Of a stretch of DNA of 64,000 nt, positions 46,690 through 57,587 are shown one piece after another (positions within the stretch are counted from its first letter, which is position 1; every line of letters starts with the position of its first letter). The notes beneath the pieces were generated by a model. It had not been told where the DNA came from. It saw only the letters and a program-made list of their open reading frames with translations, and searched no databases. The stretch spans positions 186,001 to 250,000 of the forward strand of contig QVRM01004004.1 of the NCBI GenBank assembly GCA_003439945.1, written 5' to 3'. Origin of the DNA: Dermanyssus gallinae. Taxonomy: Eukaryota; Arthropoda; Arachnida; Mesostigmata; Dermanyssidae. A program made the position numbers and the translations under genes.

Positions 46690-49200
46690 CTTGTTAGCGA
46701 GGAGACTAGATTGCACTGAATGCCATAATATCTTACACATGTACCATAACAACATTTACAAACACATATGTCGCAGGGTTTATTATAGGCTTCTTCTAGG
46801 CATAGAAGGTGGTGAAAACCGTGCATAGCAAAACAGACGGTTATGTGCCTGTTTGTCCAGCCCGCCTCCTTTCATACTGACCTAACCATTGCATCTGTCA
46901 TATAAACATGTGGGTCGATCTCTGCCACCTTCTCTTCATATCGCCGTATGAACTCGCTGTATGCGGCAAACTGTTTTTTTATTTGTTTCACGAACGGTGG
47001 AGCATCGTACAGCAAATACGTAAGGCGCTTGTATGCTTACGTATGTTAACCCGTACTGTACCCGTTTCAAAAAAGCTGGTTCACCCGGTCGAGTGCATCA
47101 AGTTGAGCCGAGCTTAGCTTTGCCCACACAAGCTGGATCCTGTATGATGCAATTGGCGCTGTTTTTATATCGGATAGAGCTGCACTAAATCAGGAACATC
47201 TGGGGCTTCTTAAGGGCTGTCGCCACAACCAAAGCTTTTCGAGACCTCTCCTCTATGTGTGCAGCGAATGTCGTGACTGAGGGGGTCACTGTGATACCCA
47301 AATATGCAAAACCTATGTACATAGTTCAGGCCCTGTCCATTTATTTAACCCAAGTGTATCGGTCACGGCCAGCCTGTCCGCGTGTCTGAACTTTATAGCC
47401 TCCGTTTTCTGCATATTTATTTTAAGGCCTATTACGTTCACATATGCCGACAAAGTAGCCAGCGCCTGTAGAAAATGGTACCTACTGGTACTCTAAAATA
47501 CTAGATCATCGGCATACATCTTGACAGCTGGGTGTCGGGTCTGTATACGCGTTGGCAACACGGCTATTAAAAGAGAAAAAAGCAAGGGGCTGAGAATATC
47601 GCCCTGGGCAAAGCCCGTCGTTTGTTCTATGCGTGGGGGCTCCGCTATACCGTCGTCCAGGATGATCTGACTGGACTGTAACACGTCCTTTATGAATGTC
47701 AACATTCGTATTGGGACCCTGATTTTGGCGAGCTTAAGCAGGACTCGAGCTCCTGAGCCTGAATCAAACGCGGCTCGGAAATCCACAAATACCCTGTATA
47801 AAAGCTGTCCTTTTCGTGCGAGGGTTTGCTCAATATCTGCATGAAGGGATTGTACATGCAGTTAGTGTTGATCTTTGCGCACGAAAGCCATGTTGTTCGT
47901 CTGGCAATGCTTTTTCGCACTCAACGAGCAACGTTAGACGGGCGGCTAGAAGGCTTGCAAGCAGTTTTTAAGCGCAGCTTTTCGTGGCGATGCCCCGCCA
48001 AGAAGAAGGATCGGCCCGCGGTCCCTTGCCCTTTGGAATAAGTGCCATAACGCACTGTCACCACGCTGCGGGTAGTCAACCGCTGTAAATGCACCTATTA
48101 AAAAGCGTGGTCTAGTGTGCGGTCATTGTGGCTGCCTGCTGCAAAAGCTCATTACAGAAGCCATCTGGCCCGGATGCTTTTTCTGTTTCTCGGAAGTTGA
48201 AGCAGTGTTTCGGCCACTTCTTGGACGGTGAAGTATTCGACCATTTGAATTCTCTATTGCAGATCCTCTTCTGACCCGACAGACATGAGTGGGCACTGTC
48301 CTTGACACTGTGTCATGTGAGGTGAGGAGAGATCTAAAGTGGCCATAGAATTGATCACTTTCAGTTGGACATGTAAATCTCTCCTGCGAAGTGTTACGGA
48401 GCCACAGATATGAGTTTGTTCGATCTTCTGGAGCAGTCGGGTCTCTAGGTGTTGCTCGTGTTGCCTTTTAGCATTCCGTAGAGTTCATCGGTGACTCATT
48501 TCTCGTCTCCATTTTAATGCCCTGCGCATGCTTTGCTCGGGTGAGCAGTTAATTGTAGCTTTCTACATCTTGCTCTGCTCTTTCGGTGCCGAGGACTCTG
48601 ATGGCTTCTTGTAGGCGGTCCACTTAAGTGATCTTGACACAGGTTTCCGTTTGTGTTGCCGCTCATGGCGGGCTGATAACCATATATATCCAGATTAACG
48701 GGCTTATGCGCCGTCAGGACCACTCTTTCTCTCATTTCGTGATCTGTTTTCACAAAACACACATTTAGTTTCGGCATATTTGTAGCAAATTTATCTATGG
48801 CTCCGTGCTCACATCCATGGGCCTGTCGAGTCTGGCGTTCATATCTTTTACAATCACTGCGGGGTGAGCAGTCTAGGTTTTGTGCGCACTTCGTAATTGT
48901 CTATATACCTACAAACGTGTCCTCAGCTGCTTCAGATGCTCACATACATGGCAATTAAATTCAGTCTTCGACCTTCCATAACCACGCAGTTGTCTTCTGA
49001 CAGGAGTACTTTCATGTCTCCTCGCGGGCTATTGTAGGAAACTGGCACACCTCTACTAGAACAGCCCAGGGAGCTAGATCGAAAAGCAAGAGATTGCGCT
49101 GCGTAATATCCTTGCACTGTGGCGTGCGTCAGACATCATGTCTCCCGTGAGCACTCCGTTCAACGCTAAGGTGGGCATAAGGCCTAACGATTGGTCAGGA
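46690..49200 (-). pseudogene. decayed LINE ORF2, same family as the 39-kb element
   Basis: Reading the minus strand from about 49100: GYYAAQSLAFRSS and LLSEDNCVVMEGRRLNLIAMYV (endonuclease), YFTVQEVAETLLQLPRN near 48200, DFRAAFDSGSGARVL, GFAQGDILSPLLFSLL and VKMYADDLVF (47786-47493), LDALDRVNQLF, LLYDAPPFVKQI, MHGFHHLLC, and a knuckle CVCKCCYGTCVRYYG near 46740. The order matches the intact element throughout, with many stops. RT motifs A, B and C are still readable. Confidence 0.8.
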
Positions 49201-49509
49201 CTTTCTCAGTTTCACTGATTTATTCTCAATGTGTCCGTTGGCGACCTATTAGGTTCCACAGGTCTGCTTCTATATCGTATAGTTTCGGCTTCTGCGGTGG
49301 CCGAGACGCAATCTTATAGGGGGCCCAATTAAGGGCTTCGGGAGAGTTCAGAGCCGATTAGGCGAAGGGCACCTTTGTTGACTCATGAGAGCGGATGACG
49401 GAGTCAATGGAGGGGTTTTACAAGTACTTTAAGTCAGTACAAAAAAAGACTGACACAATGGCGATTTCTAAAAACTCAAATACTAAATACAATATTTGGC
49501 ACTAAGATT

Positions 49510-50095
49510 TTGTTGAGAAAGCAGATGTGGAAATTACAGGACTGCTATTTAGCGATAACCTAGCTATTATTCGCCGTACTTATAATAACGTCGAAGCCCT
49601 ACCAGAGATCACTACGCAAATCGAGACTGAACTACACCTAACCATTTGCCAGAGTAAAAGCGCAGTACTAATTTTTCCGAAAAAATCACAAGGTTGTACT
49701 TAATAAAACTCCAACGGTAGCAGTGGTGGAACTGGTTGCCAACGCATTCGTTTAAAAAACGGAGAAAAGAGTTGCCATATCGGGTCGCATCCTGGTCATC
49801 AAAATGACTAAATGATCACGGTATGGCCTTAGTTAACGTAGAAATGGAGTAATGTCACAAAATAGTCTCTGACGAGTCAGTAAAAAAGTACTAAAAAGAG
49901 GTGAGTTAGATAATGCTAAAAAGTTGTTTCAACCTATTGTTGGCTGAGATTAAAACCGTTTATATAACTGCCACCAATTTACCTCTCAGTGCAAGAAATA
50001 TACCGCTGTTTTCGCATGGAAATTGCTTTGCTCTATAGGTCAAGACTGGCTAGGCGAACCGAAATAGTTCCGTTGAGGAAAGTTTGCCAACATCG
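49510..50095 (+). pseudogene. LINE RT fragment of another family
   Basis: GLLFSDNLAIIRRTYNNVEA (a decayed FADD motif), ELHLTICQSKSAVLIFPKK, then KTVYITATNLPLSARNIPLF after stops. The order fits the RT palm and thumb of a LINE different from the 39-kb family. Confidence 0.6.
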
Positions 50096-50648
50096 AGAAC
50101 ATAAAATAAATGCATTTAGAATGCACATTTTACGGGGTATTAAGTCGGGATATTAGTTCGATTTGTGATATGATTTTTCAAAAACGTTTCCCCCCCCCCC
50201 CCGATGTCGGATTCCTAAGGGGTCCTGTGTTAACAGAAAATTCGATCAAAAATGGGGACCGAACCGGCGACACCCGGGTAGTTATTTTCTGGGGCTTAAG
50301 CGTAGCAGTAAATGTTCAAGATACCGAACGTGAAAGTTCGAAATTTTATTTCCCCAGGAGCCCAATTTTGGTCATTTGTTTTTTGGTAGCCAGCTTAAGT
50401 CTGTTTTAGACAAAGCTACTTTTATCTTGTTTTTTTCATCGTACACCTCGTTCTTTCACAGTAGAGCGTTTTGCGAAGTGATATTCGGCCAGTTACATCG
50501 ATATAACAAATATTTGTAATTTCGCTCTCGTGCCGCCATTTTCATTTGAAAAACAAGAAATTAGACACTTTCTGCCATCCCCAACATCATACTCACGCAC
50601 TACGTTAAAACTTAAGTTAACTCGGGGTCCACACGTTATTAGCAAGCT

Positions 50649-50650
<2 letters not shown>

Positions 50651-50698
<48 letters not shown>
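50651..50698. repeat. (TA)n microsatellite
   Basis: Uninterrupted TA repeat. Confidence 0.9.
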
Positions 50699-50700
<2 letters not shown>

Positions 50701-50852
50701 TCAATATCAACGACCGTGTTAAATAAAACAGGAGAAAGCTTTCGATGTCAGCATTTCATAGGAAAAGGTGGCTATTTACTAAAGCACCCACACTCGTTAC
50801 TCTAGTGACTTTAGCTAAAGATGTAACTTATAAGTAAGGCCTTACTTAATAG

Positions 50853-50949
50853 GTTAAAACTGGACTCTCGAACACTCGACAAGTCTTTGGAGAATCTGAT
50901 GGCTCTACAGGAATACGTCACACGCGATGCAAGTGCCACTGCAAAGGAG
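50853..50949 (+). CDS. probable kinase-gene exon (N-terminal extension)
   Basis: Acceptor AATAG (50851-50852, weak pyrimidine tract) and donor GAG|GTAAAA enclose one base plus 32 codons: LKLDSRTLDKSLENLMALQE and YVTRDASATAKE. It ends in phase 0, which is what exon 51977-52247 needs. The content is helical and charged with no known domain. Confidence 0.45.
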
Positions 50950-51185
50950 GTAAAATACTCTAGTACAGTTCAACCAAGTAACGGTTTATTAAATTCGGTG
51001 GGCCTGGCCATTACAAATGAAGTCATATATGCAAATATATTAAACAATATGTATATAATAGAATATATAAACATTATATTTAATGTACAATATAACCAGA
51101 TAAAGTTAATGATTTCCTAGATATGAATTATGCTGTTATATTTTTAAGAAGTGTCGCATAACGCAAGCCAAAACTCCTAACCTTC

Positions 51186-51188
<3 letters not shown>

Positions 51189-51226
<38 letters not shown>
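51189..51226. repeat. (TA)n microsatellite
   Basis: Uninterrupted TA repeat in the intron between 50949 and 51977. Confidence 0.9.
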
Positions 51227-51230
<4 letters not shown>

Positions 51231-51976
51231 TTTAATTACGAATGCACCTGGAGCTAAAATGTATTCTGGGAACGTGTACATATATATACCATGCTGGCCC
51301 TACCAACTGTCAATGGGCACACTCTGGCTTGAGGCACGTTGCCGTGAATCCTAGTAGCATCACCTTGCTCTAGGAGAATACAGACACACAAGATACCAGA
51401 GGCGAACGCTCGCTGACCGGTCAGCAGAACCTGGTACCTACCATCCCAGAAACCGTAAAGCTAAAGCCAACATTAACAATAGCCGAATTTGTCAACATTT
51501 AATGCGATAATACTGCTGCTTTACTGGGGCCCGTTACAAATGCGTATTTGCGTCCTACTTTCTGACGACACTGCACTGAAATAGGCACTGTTACCTATTT
51601 CGAATTTAAGATTTATCTGCGTGGATACCCACAGCATGTTGCATACGTGCGAAACGCTTCAATGTTATTAGTTATATGCTATGCTCCAGTAACACACACA
51701 CACACAGCTCCGGCAGTACCTTACAAGTGTCATTTATTTATGAAAATCACCTTTGTCAGGTACATAGTCAATGGTCAAGCTTCGGCAGCAGTAGCTCCGG
51801 AGGCAGTAGAGGTACGCGGCTAGAGCACGTAGACCGCCTAGGCTAGGTATTACTAACACATAACTTTCTAAACCTCTTCTAGGCCTAATGCGCTAGGTTT
51901 TACCAACACACAACTTTCTAAGCCTAATGTGTAAAACCTCCGCTTACCGACGGACGAACGAAGTAAGCTAATACAG

Positions 51977-52247
51977 GGTCTGCTGCAATGCGTGACGACT
52001 GTCCAAGCACAGGTAATCTATGGCTACGCGGTTCGGCTGGCGTTTTGTGTCGCCGAACTGCAGGAGTGGCTCGCCCGGCTGGCAAATGAAGTGCCCATCG
52101 ACTGGGAAGCTGTAGCCGGCCACATGCTGAACAGCTTCACGGAAACGTCGGCGTTGGGACAGCTGCGTCGCTGCCTCGAGGACGTCCTGGCCGATCCTGG
52201 CGATACGGCTGTGCGCCTGAGCGACCTGCACATCGGTCGACTAATTG
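51977..52247 (+). CDS. protein kinase gene exon: N-terminal region and start of kinase domain
   Basis: Acceptor AATACAG at 51970-51976 and donor ATTG|GTATGC. It encodes GLLQCVTTVQAQVIYGYAVR, a helical region of about 80 residues (WLARLANEVPIDWEAV, LRRCLEDVLADPGDTA) and ends LSDLHIGRLI plus one G. Spliced to 56019 this reads GRLIGAGGFGMTLKA, a textbook start of a protein kinase domain with the glycine loop across the junction. That makes both the exon and its phase well supported. The helical part resembles no domain I can name. Confidence 0.78.
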
Positions 52248-52296
52248 GTATGCCCTGAAAGTTCCGCAATGGCAATCCTGACTCTATCTCCTGTGT

Positions 52297-52478
52297 GTCG
52301 AGCCCGGTGGCATGGTGGATTGAGGCTCCGCCTCGCAACCGGAGGAGACACATAGATGCGCGGGTTCGAACCCCACCGTTGCACATGCGTATTTATGGGG
52401 GTCTGTCTATGAAGCAATGTGAAAAACAGTTCCGTAGACGTTAAATTTTGGCTGAGGGTGAGCCCGAAAACTTTAATT
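52297..52478 (+). repeat. tRNA-derived SINE, copy 3
   Basis: GTCGAGCCCGGTGGCATGG start, B box GGTTCGAACCC at 52363, GTCTGTCTATGAAGCAATG, tail GAGCCCGAAAACTTTAAT. It lies 50 bp inside an intron of the kinase gene, just after the donor. Confidence 0.88.
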
Positions 52479-52973
52479 TACCTCCGGTGTAAAGTGTCGG
52501 CGTCGTCTAAAATCAAATGGTCCGATATTTTGCCATGTCGCATAATATCTTCTAAAATTCGTCTCCTTGTTGAATCTCAGAGACGATGGGATATATATCT
52601 ATATATACATGGCGTCTGCATATATCCAGCGACTAGCAACCGGCCTTATAAAACGTCCCCGCACTCGGTAAAGTCGTGAAACGTCCGTGTTGCCAACGGA
52701 ACCGTAGAATGAAGACAGACGTAATATTTAGTCGTAATGTGTAAAACTGATGTCACGTATAGCAGAAGCTCATGTTATACAATTTTACAAGCGCGAATTA
52801 GGTAGTACTGTTTCAGCTATATGCGTTCGAAATGATCTAGCCGGTATCGACTGTGATTCCCAAATCTTTATAATATGACGAATAATTATGATATGGCGAA
52901 TGACTTCATTATTGAGGCGTTGGCACGTTTCAACTCTAAAAATGCACATTTAGAAAAAAAAGGGTATTAAACA

Positions 52974-53154
52974 TTTTCGGGCTGATTCTCAGCTAGCAGT
53001 TAAGGTCCACGAAACCTCTTGTGCTTTTCTTCATAAGACGTATCCCAATAAATACAAATAGTGACCGCGGTGATGATAAAACCCGTGCAGAACCCATGTG
53101 TCTCCTACGGTCGCAAGGCGCACGCAAATGCACCACGCCACCACCGGGCTCGAC
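52974..53154 (-). repeat. tRNA-derived SINE, copy 4, inverted
   Basis: Reverse complement of the same family: ends CCACCACCGGGCTCGAC, contains TTGCTTCATAG-like sequence (mutated) and starts TTTTCGGGCTGATTCTCAGC. The B box is mutated. It is about 500 bp from copy 3 in the opposite direction. Confidence 0.8.
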
Positions 53155-53349
53155 TACTAACAGAGATTGCCATTTTTTTGGCGCGTTAGTCATATACGTG
53201 GCCCATAGCCTTTTCGATCTCTGCCCTGTCGCTTCCAGACTCTTATGACAATTAGTCGCTTTCATTGTAAAAGTCCATACACTGTTGTTGTTAATATATC
53301 TTGGGACCATCAGGACACATTTTATAGCTAGAACGCTATAACAACGCCG

Positions 53350-54160
53350 GAAACTTTAGTGAAATTCAAATATTGTCTACAAGAGGTGGCCGAGGCTAGA
53401 GCCTTGTGGTTGTCCAGACCGGCACGACACTTGCTGAGAACGGCGGATCCCAAACCTTAACAACTTTTTTTTGGGTCAGCAGGATATGAGCGGTACCAGT
53501 TTGAAATGCGGATGAGTGCCAATCCGAGAGCTTTTTGTAAGTAAAATTGGCATACGAGAAATCAAAGCAGATGGGCTGGGTACACTTATGTTACGTGCCA
53601 GGGCCCTATCATGAACAATCTCGAGTAGCTGTGTAGCCGTTAAGCGCCTTTGTTGCCTTTGTTTAAAGGCCTTTGTTGACTTTGGCGTTTAAAAATGCGA
53701 GTATTGCATTCACAATATTTTCCATTATAAAGCATGATATTAGCTTATTTCGCAAGAGGACTGTAGTTTTGAGGAAGACGTATCGATCCTTACTCAAATA
53801 GTCGTGTCACAAGTGATGCGCAAAACAAGGAGAGCATCTCAATATCTTTACAGCTACATATAGAGGTGTCAGCGGTTTAGTCATCAAGTCTGCAACTTCG
53901 GCAAAGATAATAGGTGGCAATCCATCCGGGTTCCGACCACATTTGCGCATCATTTCACTTAGACGGTCTCGGCTGTGTGCATACGGTGTTGTTTAGACTT
54001 TCCTGACTCTGCCCGTTTGAGAAATGTTGTCATTTTGACGATAAAAAAAATTACACTCTCGAAATACCGAGCAGGTAATGACGCTTTGTCGTCACCTTTT
54101 ACGACCATATTATTGTCAGTAACAAGATAAGTACTTTCATTTAACATTAAATTGTTTTAC
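53350..54160 (-). pseudogene. decayed LINE RT fragment in a kinase-gene intron
   Basis: On the minus strand, in several frames: ARYFESV, TTFLKRAESGKSK, then RMDGLPPIIFAEVADL-like sequence, TQLLEIVHDRALARNISVP, and CFDFSYANFTYKKLSDWHSS (a ruined motif A). The order fits a CR1/Jockey-like RT. Very degraded. Confidence 0.5.
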
Positions 54161-56018
54161 TGGCATTATGGCGTTGTTGGCATTGCAGCACTAAGGCAAG
54201 GCTCCGAGGTATTTCAGATGTTTAAACGCGATTTTTCCGAGGGATCTTCTCCTGAGAGATGCACGAGCTAGTTGGCGCGCTGTGTGCTTCTAAACATGGT
54301 ATTATGCCACGTTTCTGCTGAACTCGAGTTATTAAATCCTCAAAGGACGATTAACGTATGGTTAATAAGGCCGTAAACCCCGTTACCAACTGGCGTACTA
54401 GCGCTGCCTACAGCTGGAATAATTTATAAAACGTGCAACATTATGGAGAATTATGGAATCTTATTTGCTCTCTGCCCATCCCAAAGACGTCGGGAAACTT
54501 CAGTTAATATTTAGCGAAGCTTTATCGAATGACGGTTCGATTAGTGATATTATTTCCGTAAGCCAATGTTTCCGGCCCCAAAATGTCTAAATCCTGTAGA
54601 ATCCCATGCTAATTGATGCGAGTACGCTAGTGGCTGGCGTACGATCTGTATATTTTTCTCATGGGAGGAGGGTCAGTGTTTGTGTATGAATGCAAGAGAA
54701 GGTCTCGGAAATGCATGTTGCACATGCGTCGCTAGCAGGTAGCAGCAACTAGTGTAGGACTCACACAATTGCTTAACTCTTCTTCTTACCCCACCCCATA
54801 GGGGCTAGTTTCCCTACCGTAACTATCCAGTCTCCGAGGCCAACCTCCGCTGTTGTAACAAAAATCTGCGTAATTTTTCTCGTCCTGCTATTGCTTCTTT
54901 TACCTCGTCTCGTCTACTTTCCTGTGGTAAGCATGGTCCCCGCAAGGTTCTGACCAGCTAGTGTCTTTCTGCGGTCTGCCTGGCACTCCCGTAGATTCCC
55001 CAATAGCAGTCACCGTGTTCTCTTCAGCACCCCGTATGTTTTTATCGAGGTGTACTGTGAGGTCGCGGTCACTACTCTTAATGACTTTCCGTACCGGACC
55101 CATGGTTTCCTTTGCCTAAGAACGCTTGGTATGTGGCCAATTTTATTGTTTCCATTAATATTATAATTTCTCGTACCCCTATCCGAGTCGTTAGACCCAC
55201 GGCCATAGTTTAAAAATGGCGAACTACCGGTCTCCACCAAATCCCGTCTAGAGCCGTTAAAATTTCCTTAACTTTCTTTGCTTAGTCTATCTTGTCTTTG
55301 CTCTCTTTTATCTGTTTGTCTCTATCTTGCTTTCTGTTCTGCTTCTGCGCCACCGCTTTCTGGGAGCGTTTATCAAGGATCTTTCTTCCAATGTTTCTTT
55401 TCCAGTGTTTCGAGGCTCTCTCAGCATATCTTCTCTCGTTCCGGTTGGGTACACCACCGGGTGTTTCCGTTTGTTCTTCCGGCTTTTTGAGCCTGTCTGC
55501 GACTTCATCTTCTGCCCTGTTTCTTTTCATCCGGGGTCCTCTCACTGGCCGAACGGTCCGTCGCGTTGTCTTCGCCACCGGCCAACCGTTAGCTCCCGAT
55601 CGTCCTTGGCTTGGGGAGGGTGAGGGGGAGAGGAAGGTGTGCGACCTTCATGAGTTTTCTGGCGTCCCTACCAGTGCCTTCAGCAAAGACGACATTACCA
55701 CACAATTTCGCTTACAACTAAATGTCAAATTTGAACTAAGCTTTGCCATATATACCGTATTGTCTGTCACGCACACTGCACGGTGCTAGATATCTAGTTA
55801 TGTACCTATACGAATCATTATACACTGTGCACCAATGACTGTTTACTGGTAATGTCTGGCCTGTCACATCGGCATAACACTGCCACTCCTAAACAAAGTT
55901 TTTCTACCCCCGCTCGACAATCTATTACAAAATGCTTATTTCAACGGGTTTTACGATACCCTTAAGTCAGGCCATGGCTGGATTTGAACACCCTGTGTAT
56001 CTAATTTTTCATCCTCAG
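54161..56018. other. intronic sequence, no confident gene
   Basis: Rest of the kinase intron 52248-56018. A minus-strand lysine/arginine-rich frame (about 55282-55578) may be an old LINE ORF1 or chance. Confidence 0.35.
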
Positions 56019-56098
56019 GTGCCGGTGGATTTGGGATGACGCTGAAAGCCACTGTTGGTGACATAGATATGATTGTCAAATTTGTTCCATCAGCAAAG
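56019..56098 (+). CDS. protein kinase exon: glycine loop and VxK lysine
   Basis: Acceptor TCCTCAG (56012-56018) and donor AAAG|GTTTGT. The 80 bases complete GAGGFGMTLKATVGD and continue IDMIVKFVPSAK. GAGGFG is the ATP-binding glycine loop; VKF carries the lysine equivalent to VAIK. It ends in phase 0, as exon 57170 requires. Confidence 0.88.
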
Positions 56099-56352
56099 GT
56101 TTGTGATGTCTCAGATAAACTTTGCAATTTTCTGTCTGCGCGGTAGATTTAGGACACTATTTAGACTGCAAAAAAGAGAGCTCCTAATGAAAAATATATC
56201 CGTATGTGTATTAAAGAAACGCACGTTAACAATATTAGCTTAGTGTTGTGTTAACCTATGTTATAAACATATTCATGGTAAAGCACTTTTTGGACACTGT
56301 TGCAAGACCTTGATCGTCAGAACTAAGATTAATTCGGCCTCAGACTAATCCG

Positions 56353-57169
56353 TCAAGCGTTTTTGTTTTTGTGGCATCTTATTGCAAAACTTTTGCCCAC
56401 GTTTGTAACAGGGCTCGAGCTTTGTCTATCCCTAGTTTTGAAATTTGAAACAACGATAAGAAGTATTGCGCAATAGGCATGCACAAAGCGAACAAAATGT
56501 GTACAAAGAAGTATGTATAGCAGGGCAAATGCCATGATAAATTTCAATATGATATCCGATAAAAATCAATACTATTTTACTATATCACTTCTCGGTATCG
56601 GACAAAATAATTATCTTGCCTCTCGATAATTTATCCTGCTAGGAGAACCCCGCATAGGTTATAGAGCCTATCAAGCCACTTTGGGGTCGCTTTAAATGGG
56701 CTTTAGTGTTGACCTCGCATGGACAGCCGACAGTATTTCTGTTTACAATTCTACAAACATTTGTACCCTCAAAATGAGTATAGTTGTAATAGCAGTAGTA
56801 GTTGTAGTAGCGTAGTAACGGTAGCGGGATCAGCTAGATGAGCAGGAAAAAAGACCAAACAAATTCGGAGAAACAAAAGCGAGGTAGAAAGCGACGAGCC
56901 GAAAACAAGATGGGACGGCGACCGAAGACTAACACTAGAAGGCAACAAAAATAAACGAAACGCAAACAAAAACCTCAATGTTTAACAAAGTAAGTCGAAG
57001 AGAAACGTTTGTAGCGCATATGTAGAAAACAGAAACCAAAAAAAAAGTAGCATCCGTAACCCTTTTCGGCCTTAGTGGTACACAGCAGTACAGAGCAATA
57101 TGGCGGCAGGGCTTTGCGCACTTCCGTAGACATCTCACTCTTGTATCGTTTGTCTGCCATCACCTGTAG
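56353..57169. other. intronic sequence, no gene recognised
   Basis: Part of the 1071-bp intron between 56098 and 57170. Nothing recognised beyond short chance frames. Confidence 0.5.
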
Positions 57170-57430
57170 GTGGGTGTTCCGCGATTTGCGTGCGTCGATA
57201 AGGTCGTTGCGTGCATCGTCAACCATCCGTGCCTCGTGCACGTGTTTGCGTGCTTTGCTATGCAAGAGGCTTTTGTCACGTGCATGGAGTACGTTCGAGG
57301 TGTCGACCTGCACAAGGTTCTCAAAGAAGTGAAGACTTTTCCTTCAGATGTTCTGCAGATCATTGTCGCCCAGCTGGGCCTCGGTATTCAACACTTACAT
57401 TTCAAGGGTTTCATTCATCGCGACGTTAAG
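57170..57430 (+). CDS. protein kinase exon: hinge to catalytic loop
   Basis: Acceptor CACCTGTAG ends at 57169 and donor GTTAAG|GTACCA starts at 57431; 87 codons exactly. VNHPCLVHVFACFAMQEAFV is strands 4-5, MEYVRGVDLHKVLKEV the hinge and helix D, IVAQLGLGIQHLHFKGFIHR helix E, and HRDVK the catalytic loop (Asp present). I do not see an obvious helix C glutamate before NHP; DKVVA sits there. The next residues (PSN) come from exon 62811. The MEYVxGxDL hinge is like AGC-type kinases. No break is seen. Confidence 0.92.
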
Positions 57431-57587
57431 GTACCAACGATTTTGGTTCGTCTAACTAGATTGGTAAATGTACATTCTTAATATATATGCCGGTATCATT
57501 TTACAAACGCACACATGCCTTGAAGCCAGCACATGTATGCAAACCATCGTCTTTTTTTGTCGTTAAGTGAGAAAATTAAAGTAGTAA

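Noticed and set aside
46908..47117. A plus-strand frame that looked like an exon
   Set aside because: The minus strand here reads as the C-terminal part of a decayed LINE (LLYDAPPFVKQI).
55282..55578. Lys/Arg-rich minus-strand frame in a kinase intron
   Set aside because: No domain or start; the opposite strand is a C/T-rich tract that gives such frames by chance, though an old LINE ORF1 cannot be excluded.
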